NCBI RefSeq assembly: GCF_963678635.1
Contig: NC_087068.1
Location: forward strand, 57,583,896-57,647,895
Direction: 5' to 3'
Length of the DNA: 64,000 nucleotides
DNA from: Symsagittifera roscoffensis
Taxonomy: Eukaryota > Xenacoelomorpha > Acoela > Convolutidae
In this document: piece by piece, positions 19,746 through 28,437 of the stretch
Layout of the letters: every line of letters begins with the position of its first letter
How positions within the stretch are numbered: position 1 is the stretch's first letter
Program-made: the position numbers and the translations under genes
The notes under the pieces: model-generated
Databases searched by the model: none
What the model was told of the DNA's origin: nothing
Seen by the model: the letters and a program-made list of their open reading frames with translations, nothing else

Positions 19746-19978
19746 CTTCTCAAGTGGGTGTGTATCTGCCTAATACACCCACCGAGGTCTTCTTTTGGGT
19801 GTCCTGCGATTGCCCGAGCTGTCCTACTGAGTAGCTCAAGGCAACCTCTGATCGAAAATTCGTCAAATCTATGAAAAAGCTCTCCCACACTCGGACTGCT
19901 CCAAGTGTGCGAGAGTAGGGAACAATTTTTCTTCTCAAGTGGGTGTGTATTTGCCTAATACACCCACCGAGGTCTTCC
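19746..19978 (-). repeat. Duplicated 48-bp segment with an inverted repeat (E1 leader)
   Basis: The segment starting CTTCTCAAGTGGGTGTGTAT occurs at 19746-19793 and again at 19931-19978, 185 bases apart, with one or two differences. Each copy contains GTGGGTGTGTAT and ATACACCCAC separated by seven or so bases, able to form a stem-loop. The surrounding 180 bases are also related between the two copies. Confidence 0.75.
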
Positions 19979-20280
19979 TTTATTTGTTCCCGGATTGCCC
20001 GAACTTTCCTATTAAGTAGCTCAAGGCAACCACACAACCAAAATCACAATCAAAAAAAAAAAAATTTGTTCGGGTACTTCTAATACACCCAATGTAGAAT
20101 CCAAAGTTGATCACGAATTTCCGGGTCAAAATGGGTTCTTATGATCCTGATAAGCACGCCTAATATCCTAATATGATCCTAATTAAATGGATATTTTCCG
20201 TTGCCCAAATTGCCACAGAAAGTTTACTCAAGTCTCTAACAAGGAAGATCGTTAGAAGGTTTAAGACGCTCCGGAGGGTT

Positions 20281-20390
20281 ACCTCGGAGGGTACCTTGAT
20301 CACCCAAGTTACCTCGGAGGGTACCCGAATCACCCAAGTTACCTCGGAGGGTACCCTAATCACCCAAGTTACCTCGGAGGGTCCCCCTAA
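20281..20390 (-). repeat. 30-bp tandem repeat rich in GGAGGGT (E1 leader)
   Basis: About 3.6 copies of a 30-bp unit beginning ACCTCGGAGGGTACC and ending CACCCAAGTT. More GGAGGGT copies lie at 20262-20280, 20420-20450 and 20585-20640. Confidence 0.85.
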
Positions 20391-22405
20391 ATTTACTAAG
20401 GAGGGTCAATAAGATGCTTAATATGCTCCGGAGGGTTACTTCGGAGGGTATTACCAAAATTTTCAAATTTTTTGATCCTGCTTAGAAGGTTCTCCCCCTA
20501 GCTTCAAAAAGCGTCAAAACAAGCTAGGAGCTATAAGGGGAGCTGTTTTAACTTCTTAGGGTGATCTCGTGGAAATTTTCTACTAAGGAGGGTTGCTAAA
20601 GGGTTTAGCTGACTCCGGAGGGTCACTTCGGAGGGTCCCCCCAAAATCAAGAAAAAGGGTTATCACACCGCAGTAAAGCCTCTGAAAGCGGTCTACCTAA
20701 CTTAAAACTAGGTTGGCTGACACGGTCAACCTTCCCAGTTGAATAAAAAGATGTTTTGATTAAATTTTCTGCCGCTCGGATGGTTGCCCGTGATTTGGAC
20801 CCTCCGAACCAACAAATTCTAAAAAAAATTTCTTTTCCGAAATAATCAACCCAAAAACGGTTGCGATTCGGAAAAATGGTCAAAAACGTCGACTTATGGT
20901 ACCAAAATTATCCCGATCGGATAACTAGTCTTTGAGAAATCGCCAAAAACGCGTTCGTCAAAATGGCCTTTTTTTACCACCTATATAGGTTCTGATAGAC
21001 TTTTTCCGCAATTCCGGTCGAAAGTGCCTAAAAAAACTTGAAATGAGCGTAGCAGCCCTGTACGGCACTGGAATAATGCAAAAAACCGGACCAAAATTGG
21101 TTTAGAAACAAAAATTTGGCCAAAAACTATCAAATTTGGACCCTCCGATTCCTTCCTTTTCCAAACCTTAAGTCGTTAGCTCTATCCACGGAGCTACTCG
21201 GAGGGTTACCCAAAGATTTCTCTAGTAACCGAGCACGTTATGCTAGCACGCTCCTAACGCAAAAAATTTTATTGCTCTAACTCTAAAAACTCAAAAACTC
21301 GATCCCCAAAACAGATTGACAAAATACAGAAAATTATCAGAATTTTGATCGAAAAATTTTCGTTTTCCTAACTTCTACTGAGTCTTTGCTCACGCGGTTT
21401 CTTTAGTGAAGGGGATCGAACTACGTAGCTACTCTCTATATAAAAGCTTTTTGCCTATCGGAAAAGCTCGGATATCCGAAAATTTGGGGTTCTACGGTTT
21501 GGTCGAAAATTGGTAATTTTCGACAAAAAATGGGTGTTTCTTGGGTCTAAATAGGAGATAAGTAATATATAATAAGGATAATAATCTATTAATAGTCGTT
21601 AATGAATAGTACTATACCCTCCTTTGCGCCAAAATATCCGAATTAAGACCCTTAACTCGGAAATTTGTAATCGATGGAGGGTACAATCGGACCGCGCCAA
21701 TCGTGCCCCCCACCACTTAAGTTTTAAAGAAATAGTACCCGAACGATACTAAAATTGCTTCAACGATACCCAACAGTCGTTGCGGATGTTGTCCTTGATG
21801 TCCCTGTTGAGTGTGGAACACGTTGATCAGCTTGCCACTCTACCCTCCGGCCACCGGCAAAATTACCATTAACGTGCTTAAACACTCAAATTACACTCGA
21901 GGGAGGGTATCCAACCCTTCACCAAAACACACAATCTTTCTATCAGAAACGATATAAATCAATCTGAAACAACAACAAATAGGAAGGTCAAATCACGTCT
22001 CGTCCGGAAATAACATATAAACTGTCACTTTATGTTTTTTACTGTTTTTGGTCTTTTTTAGATTTTTTTACTGTTTTTTGTACTTTTTTGTTTTCAAATA
22101 AATTTATTTTTGGCTTTTTCTTGGTTATACACTATTTTTGTTTGGTTTTACGCTTTCTCTTTAATTGTTTTTGGTCCCGGGACCTCGGGACAAGCGGGTT
22201 CATGACTTCCCACCTAACCCTCCGGCCCCCGGAATTTTCGGTGTCAACTGAGTTAAAAAGCTAAATTGTACTAGACGGAGGGTACGCACCATCCCCCTAG
22301 TACAACAACGGTCATTAAGGCTTCTAACTCGGGCATACGCCCGGAGCGGAGGGTACGTCGCTGAAACGCTTGCTGATCATGATGGTTTCATGCCTTTAAC
22401 AGGCC

Positions 22406-22420
22406 CACCCAGGAGCGCCA
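22406..22420 (-). promoter_or_regulatory. Primer binding site (E1)
   Basis: On the minus strand TGGCGCTCCTGGGTG, 12 bases after the LTR end; identical to the E2 site. It would pair with a tRNA 3' end reading CACCCAGGAGCGCCA (discriminator G). The isoacceptor is not determined. Confidence 0.75.
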
Positions 22421-22432
22421 TAAAAACGTCTA

Positions 22433-23316
22433 TGTAACATTCGCCCAAATATCACACAGCGACGGAGCGTAGAAAAAGTACCTATTAACGACTGGCAGGC
22501 GTCAGTTACCTTAATCCTACTCGTTTTTCACCGTCTCGACCTTGCCAGTTGACTTTCTGGTCTGTCTAGGGCAAAGTAAAAAGTTACCATTTTTAGGCCA
22601 TCAGTCAAACGACTTTTGATCAGCTTTCGTTTACATGCGAACACAACCACATAGCTGAGTCTCGGATCCTCAGACTACGTGATTGTCATTAAAAACACGG
22701 CTCGAACAACCTATCTTAACATGTTTTTGTGTGACAGTTCTATATTAAATCCATTAGAGATGGATTGACCCTTTCCTTTTTCTAGCTACTCATGCTCTGA
22801 AATATTAAATAATAACGGTGTTAATTAAGATCTATGACATTATAGCAGCTATACAGTCAGTCTATACAGTCCCTTCACATAGACAGTCTCTGGGGGACCA
22901 AGCCTCCGCTCCCGTAATATTCTTGAGATAACACTCTTATCTCTTATATTTCGTGTCTCGGGAGGGTTCCGTGGTATATTTCTTCCCCCACTGAAGCCTC
23001 CTTCTCCACAAATATCCGTCGCTAAGGTTCTTATCGTGTGTTATTGCCACGATAAGAGGCTTCGTAATTTTTTTGTCTCTGGTACGACTTTTCTTCACAA
23101 TATCTGTCGTTGTTCTGTCTTTCGTCTTTTTTATTCAAAATGGCCGTCTTTTTTCTATTTCTCAGAAATGTTCATTCTTCAATAGAAATTTTTGAAAAAC
23201 AAAAATTCTAGAACATTCTGACCCTCCTTCGCAACACTTTTTTGTTCATAAGGCCTTTAGTCGTTCTTTTTTACGTCGCCGGAAGGTTGTGCTGTGTCAT
23301 CTGGCAGAATGGCACA
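22433..23316 (-). repeat. 5' LTR of E1
   Basis: 884 bp, read on the minus strand from TGTGCCA (23316) to TGTTACA (22433), giving TG...CA ends. It is followed by the primer binding site. The 3'-terminal part (22433 onwards, TGTAACATTCGCCC as written) is homologous to the 325-bp satellite monomers at 57807-61383, and the 5' part to the LTRs of E3 and E4. Its partner LTR is outside the window. Confidence 0.85.
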
Positions 23317-24184
23317 GAAGTTTGACCTTGAGAAAAGCAAGAGCACTTAATTTTGGGGTGAAATTTAATTTTTCAAAAATTCGAATGGAGCCTGTCATGC
23401 ACGATTTTCTCGCGATAACTGAAAAACCGAAAAAGAGAATTCAGAACGATCGAATAACAATCGCGGGAAAGTTGTCAGATAAAAAAACAAGTGGGAAATT
23501 GCTATTCGCAATTTCCATCATAGTGAACAAGAGTAGAGCTGTCCTATCTGAAATAGAAGACAGAGTATTCCCGAGAGAGCAATTATTCGAACTGGACTAG
23601 AGTGAACCTTCGACGGAAAGGTGGACAGCTGGAGTGTCCTAATGGTTCACATAAAACTTCATTCTAGAGTTCAAACTTACCTCTGCCATTCAAACTGACA
23701 AACATTGAACTTATCTAGTTATCTTAGTTAATTCTAGAGTTGCTCACCCATTTAATTACCTCCTGTGCTTGAGCGCATCAACATGTGAGTCCTTAATTTA
23801 AATTTCTAGAGTGTGTTTTATGATTGTTATGTTGAGGTAAGGCGAGTTTTAGGTTGATCCATCTGAAATGGATCAAAGTTCCACTGTCCAATAAAAAGTA
23901 ACTTAACGGATTGTTCCAACCCGGTTTTTAACGGCGTTCATGTATTTTGGGTATCTAGAGACCTAAGTATGGGGACGTTCTCATTTCTAGAGTGGGGGGG
24001 GATATTTTGGTAGTAGCCTTTAAGCTGTAACGGGTCGTAGTCTCATGTCACAAGCGAACCGAATTGGCTCCGACTGATTTGAGGTAGAAAAACACAAGAG
24101 ATAGTGTCCCTGACTCTTGAGCCAATGGTTATAGGGCCTATTTTTCTTAAGCCTCATGTGTGACTACAGTAGACGAATGTTATA
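23317..24184 (+). repeat. 5' LTR of E2 (lacks first 21 bp)
   Basis: Matches 45298-46164 at about 99%. The first 21 bases of the 3' LTR (TGTGCCAGTCGG...) are absent; the sequence starts at GAAGTTTGACC directly after the last base of the E1 LTR. It ends TGTTATA where the 3' LTR has TGTTACA. It holds five copies of a TCTAGAG motif (near 23665, 23733, 23804, 23954, 23980). The 103-codon frame inside it is chance. Confidence 0.9.
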
Positions 24185-24195
24185 TAGTGTTTTTA

Positions 24196-24210
24196 TGGCG
24201 CTCCTGGGTG
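24196..24210 (+). promoter_or_regulatory. Primer binding site (E2)
   Basis: TGGCGCTCCTGGGTG starting 11 bases after the LTR end, the same 15 bases as in E1. The conservation between divergent elements supports the call. Confidence 0.8.
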
Positions 24211-24690
24211 TTTACGACATCAAGACCTCGGAGTCGAACCCACTTGAGACAGCTTCGGGCTACATGCCCATTCTAGAGTACCGGCGGTGCGGTTCGACAG
24301 GAACGTGCAAACCTTCCGGTTGTACCGTGATAGCTTTTTAAGAAAACTCGAGAAAACTTCCTGGTACGCTCTCCGAACGAGGCTTAGCTAACCGAGTAAA
24401 GGGGGGCAACTAGGGGGACAAAAACACGAGCAAAAAGACAAAAAGCAAAACAAAAAGCAAAAAAAAGAATAGAAAAAGGAACAAAAACCATAAAACGAAA
24501 AAAGACAGTGACTTTGACACCAGATCAGTTGGATCAAACCTTTATATTAATTAAATAGTATACCCATACTGTTTTACAAGTTCGATCGTTTCGATCAACA
24601 AGGCAATTTAACCCAATAACCTCAATAAAGTGCCCGAGGGTGGGGGGTTGTCAAGTGTTTTTAGATAGCTTGGAATTTAGCTGGACAACT

Positions 24691-24872
24691 AGGAGACTTG
24701 ACTGGAAGAGGTGACCAGCCGAGTGGGAAAGTGGTTCAGGAGCACTTGAGCTGAACCAAAAGGAGACTTGACTGGAATAGGTGACCAGCCGAGTGGGAAA
24801 GTGGTTCAGGAGCACTTGAGCTGAACCAATAGGAGACTGGACTGGAAAAGGTGACCAGTCGAGTGGGAAAGT
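24691..24872 (+). repeat. 70-bp tandem repeat (E2 leader)
   Basis: Units start at 24691, 24761 and 24831 with AGGAGACTTGACTGGAA or a close variant; about 2.6 copies. Confidence 0.9.
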
Positions 24873-25730
24873 AGAAAAGAAGGATTTTGCAGTTCTCGAG
24901 TTCTCAAGTTGGGCAGAACGGGTATCGTTAAAATCCACATTACATTATAGGAGATAAGTATAAAATTGGATAAGCGAAATCCCCTGGTTTTGAGGAACGT
25001 TTTTACTTAAGCAGGCCTGGAGACAGGTCTACGGTTTTCTCTTGAGAGGTTTAGCACCCGGCGCTTAAGGTAATTTTTAGGTTTAAGAAAGGGGGCTAAA
25101 AAGGGGGGAGGTTAGAAGGGGGCTGGTTAAGTTAGAGGTTGGCGGTTATAATTTGTAAAAAGGGGGGACACATTAGAGTAGCTAATTGCTCGGCGTCGTC
25201 GACTTAGTTACATTAGATATTTACACGCGTTGGTCATAGGAAACGGATATCCAAAAGTAGAATCAGGTTAAGGTAGGTACCCTGGTCGGATCGGTAGGGG
25301 GGAACGGACAGACAGTTTTTGTGATACCCCATAAGATCGCTAGCAGGGGGGAAGAGAACGCGTGGCAATTAGGTACCAGACATTTTTTCGATAGAAGGTA
25401 GTCATTTGTCACCTTTGAAATTTAGGTGGGTTCATCTTTCTGTTTTTATTACTTTTTCTTGCTTAGTATTTTGTTGCATTTTGGTAAGGATTTGTGTTTG
25501 GCTTTTATACGAACAGGTGATCACAAGATACCTGCGCACAGGATTTGGTTTCAAGTTGCTTGGAACATTGAAAAAGAGGTAACTAAAAAAGGGGGGTCAG
25601 CATTTGGCCACTAAGAGAGGGTTTTTGGGAAAATTTTTACTAGAGCTTGAGTGGTGGTACAAGGTAAAGTGAATCAAGAAGTCCCCATAACGAGGAAGAA
25701 AGAGGTCCCACCGCTCAGACACTTGTCAAC

Positions 25731-26340
25731 AGTCTTGGGACAGTGCAGTCCTGGACCAGAGCAGTCTTGGGACAGTGGTCTTGGGACACTAGCCTTGGGA
25801 CAGTGGTCTTGGGACAGTGGTCTTGGGACAGTGGTCTTGGAACAGTGGTCTTGGGACAGTGGTCTTGGGACAGTGGTCTTGGGACAGTGGTCTTGGGACA
25901 GTGGTCTTGGGACAGTGGTCTTGGGACAGTGGTCTTGGGACAGTGGTCTTGGGACAGTGGTCTTGGGACAGTGGTCTTGGGACAGTGGTCTTGGGATAGT
26001 GGTCTTGGGACAGTGGTCTTGGGACACTAGCCTTGGGACACTAGCCTTGGGACAGTAGTCTTGGGACACTAGCCTTGGAACAGTAGTCTTGGGACAGTAG
26101 TCTTGGGACACTAGCCTTGGGACAGTAGTCTTGGGACAGTGGTCTTGGGACACTGGCCTTGGGACACTAGCCTTGGGACAGTAGTCTTGGGACACTAGCC
26201 TTGGGACAGTAGTCTTGGGACAGTGCTCTTGGGACACTAGCCTTGGGACACTGACCTTGGGGCAGTACTCTTGGGACAGTCTTGGGACAGTGGTCCTGGG
26301 ATAGTACTCTCAGGACAAGGTTCTTGGGACACTGACGGAA
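25731..26340 (+). repeat. 14-bp minisatellite (E2 leader)
   Basis: More than 40 copies of CTTGGGACAGTGGT and variants (CTTGGGACACTAGC, CTTGGGACAGTAGT). The left part is nearly pure GTGGT type and the right part mixes CTAGC and AGTAGT variants. Because 14 is not a multiple of three, every frame on both strands stays open; the repetitive 60-190 codon frames here are artefacts. Confidence 0.95.
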
Positions 26341-26664
26341 AGTACTGGGTCAGTACCGAACAGTCTTGGACAGTAGAAAAAAACCTGGGACGGTACAAAA
26401 AAGAGTAGGGACGGTAACTGGAAGTCTTAGGACGGTATAAAAATTGAAGTAAAATTACAATAAGTGTTTTGAGACAGATTTAAAACAGAACAACACTAGT
26501 CGGAACCCGGTACGGTTGAGACCACAAATAAAGAAAGTTTCAAGAAAGGTTTTTATCACGTTGTATATTTTCTTTTAAGAATTCTTTTCACAAAAGATTT
26601 TATTCGTAGAATAGGATTGTGTATATAATAATATTGTAAATAAGAGCAATTGTAGATAGAAATA

Positions 26665-28437
26665 ATGAGACGGAGTAGGGTACCGGTGCTCGAAAAAAGG
26701 TCAAGTGGATCAAACACGAAATATAACTCGTCGCTGCGCGGAACGACATCAATGGGCCCAAGCAAAACGAAAGATAACTTTTCAGTTAGCATGGTCAGCA
26801 CGAGGAGTAGTACCGAGAACAAGGCGCGAGAAGGTGCTAAAGACAAACAGGTGGAGCCCACAATTGAAATCGATCTAGAGACACCAGACCAGAGCGTAGA
26901 TGAAGTGGAGAAGAAGACTACGGAATCCACACCGATGCCCCTTATGGAAGATCAAAATCCAAAAACCGTGGAGTTTTCGCCGATAGACGCGTTGGAAGAC
27001 ACAACAGGCAATACCCGAGAAACGGTGAAAGACGACTCTCAAGTAAAGAAAACATCTTTTACAGAAAAGTTGGCGATGATGGTCGGAATGAAATCGAAGG
27101 ACAACACGGCCGAAGAATCAAAAACTGAAAGAGCACGAACATTTGGGACAGTGAGCGCGAAGACGACAGAAGCTGACCTAAAGGAAGAACAAGCCAAAAC
27201 GGAAGCGACAACCGAAAACAAGACAACGGCTGATCATGAAACAGCTACTCTTGAGCTTGGCGACCTGATGACAAAACTAAATCAGATCGACAAACAACTA
27301 AAGTACAGTGAGGAAGATAGAGACTTAATAAGGAAAGAGTTGAAATACAACAAACACGAGTATCTGGATAGTTATTTTAACCTGGCTAAGGCGACAGACG
27401 AGAGACTCCAGCAGATGTCGGACAAGGTAGATGCCACCAATGAAGAACGAGATAAGAACATCAAAAGAGATATGCAACAGTTGAAAAACCGATATGATGA
27501 TGTCAACAGCCAATTAGGTAGCCTGGAAAAGAGAATGGACACAATGAACAGGAATCAGGCCGAAAGTTTGTGTGCAATACAGGCGAAGTTGGATGCAATC
27601 TTGAGAAATTCTACCTCACAAGAAAGACCGGCAGCGGATCGCACGCAAGGCACCAGAGTGGACTTTGTGGAACCACTAAGGAACAAACGGCAATCGACAC
27701 CGTTGCCTTTAAACCGGGATGCGGTAAGCATAGCACCAACGGTTGCTAAAACAATCATGAAAAATGGGACATCAAACATAACGAGTGGTCCGGGGGACTC
27801 AACAGCTAGCAGCAACGCAGGTCCGGATGCCATGACGTGGGCAAGCACTTGGGAGATGATGAACAGGACTCTAGAGACCCTCGCCACGAGGAACACTAAC
27901 TCGAGCGATAGGAGAGACGGAAAATCAAGAAAAACTTTCAAGAAGCCAAAAGAATTCAAAGACGACTCCGATGGATGCATTGACACGTGGGTGGAAGTGA
28001 TGAGATTACATCTAGAGCAAGATAACTTAAATGATGAAAGGCAAGCATGCACAGCCATACTCAGCAACCTGGAAGGCACGGCATTGAAATGCGTGGTTGC
28101 AAAGAAAGAAGAAGAACGCAATACCGCGGACAAAATCTTCGAAATATTGCTGAATAGATTCGGATCAGGCATGAAGGGTCACCAAGCGATGATGCGATTT
28201 GAAAAGAGAAGGCAGAGGGACGACGAGTCAATTGATCGGTTCCTAGATGACCTCGAGAGCTTGAGAAGAAGGAGTGACCCGGAGGAGTCGACAAACAGAA
28301 GAAACTTTAGCATTGCCTCGAAGTTCATTGATGGGGTAAAAAGTGATGACTTAAGAACAATGTTAGCAACATACTACACATTGTCGAAAGACAGCGCACC
28401 GACCCCAGAAGAAATGAGACAGAAATCAAGGGAATAA
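26665..28437 (+). CDS. gag: gag, N-terminal part (E2)
   Basis: 590 codons from ATG 26665, ending at an in-frame TAA (28435-28437). The start is Arg-rich (MRRSRV), as in E1. A charged N-terminal region with coiled-coil-like stretches (about 190-300) is followed by a capsid-like region (DGCIDTWVEVMRLHLEQDNL through FLDDLESLRRRSDPEE). E1 has Tyr in the position of the TAA, and the same frame continues with zinc knuckles, so the stop is a point nonsense mutation, not the natural end of Gag. Confidence 0.9.
   Translation: MRRSRVPVLEKRSSGSNTKYNSSLRGTTSMGPSKTKDNFSVSMVSTRSSTENKAREGAKDKQVEPTIEIDLETPDQSVDEVEKKTTESTPMPLMEDQNPKTVEFSPIDALEDTTGNTRETVKDDSQVKKTSFTEKLAMMVGMKSKDNTAEESKTERARTFGTVSAKTTEADLKEEQAKTEATTENKTTADHETATLELGDLMTKLNQIDKQLKYSEEDRDLIRKELKYNKHEYLDSYFNLAKATDERLQQMSDKVDATNEERDKNIKRDMQQLKNRYDDVNSQLGSLEKRMDTMNRNQAESLCAIQAKLDAILRNSTSQERPAADRTQGTRVDFVEPLRNKRQSTPLPLNRDAVSIAPTVAKTIMKNGTSNITSGPGDSTASSNAGPDAMTWASTWEMMNRTLETLATRNTNSSDRRDGKSRKTFKKPKEFKDDSDGCIDTWVEVMRLHLEQDNLNDERQACTAILSNLEGTALKCVVAKKEEERNTADKIFEILLNRFGSGMKGHQAMMRFEKRRQRDDESIDRFLDDLESLRRRSDPEESTNRRNFSIASKFIDGVKSDDLRTMLATYYTLSKDSAPTPEEMRQKSRE

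Larger units (their letters stand above)
19268..22405 (-). other. E1 untranslated leader (about 3.1 kb)
   Basis: No long frame is present. The region holds a duplicated hairpin-forming segment (19746-19978), a 30-bp tandem repeat (20281-20390) and scattered copies of ACCCTCC in the sense strand (GGAGGGT as written), which also continue into the LTR. Such a long leader could hold packaging, dimerisation or promoter signals; none can be assigned. Confidence 0.7.
1..23316 (-). mobile_element. E1: giant Ty3/gypsy-type LTR retrotransposon (3' LTR beyond left edge)
   Basis: The element is read right to left. It has a 5' LTR ending in TGTTACA, a primer binding site 12 bases later, a 3.1-kb leader, gag with two zinc knuckles, aspartic protease, RT (YVDD), RNase H, D,D35E integrase and a Pol C-terminal extension. 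Two further genes (ORF2, ORF3) follow where retroviruses carry env. More than 23.3 kb is in the window; by comparison with the E3 and E4 copies the polypurine tract and 3' LTR should start roughly 100 bases left of base 1. Gag, protease and RT lie in three different frames and ORF3 carries one in-frame stop, so this copy is inactive. Gene order matches E2 exactly, although the proteins have diverged considerably. Confidence 0.93.
24211..26664 (+). other. E2 untranslated leader (about 2.45 kb)
   Basis: No gene. It contains a 70-bp tandem repeat (24691-24872), several G-rich runs (25,080-25,350) and a 14-bp minisatellite (25731-26340). Several GTAAG-like sequences occur (for example near 25069, 25477, 25658), any of which could be a splice donor; none can be chosen. 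Confidence 0.7.

Noticed and set aside
23289-23600. 103-codon frame within the E2 LTR, repeated at 45246-45518
   Set aside because: It lies in LTR sequence, begins in E1 LTR sequence in one copy, and is ended differently by an A-run indel in the other.
24225-24245. tRNA-like T-arm complement downstream of the E2 primer binding site (CGGAGTCGAACCCA)
   Set aside because: No cloverleaf can be completed around it, and E1 lacks it; chance or an extended primer contact cannot be told apart.
25651-26237. Long repetitive frames on both strands (LGQWSWDSG-type and PKTTVPRPLSQD-type peptides)
   Set aside because: They are products of a stop-free 14-bp minisatellite open in all frames; no conservation or start context supports a protein.
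28435-28437. Programmed stop between Gag and Pol, or recoded TGA codons in ORF3
   Set aside because: The stops are TAA, TGA and TAG at different sites in E1 and E2 and coincide with ordinary codons in the other element; random decay is simpler.
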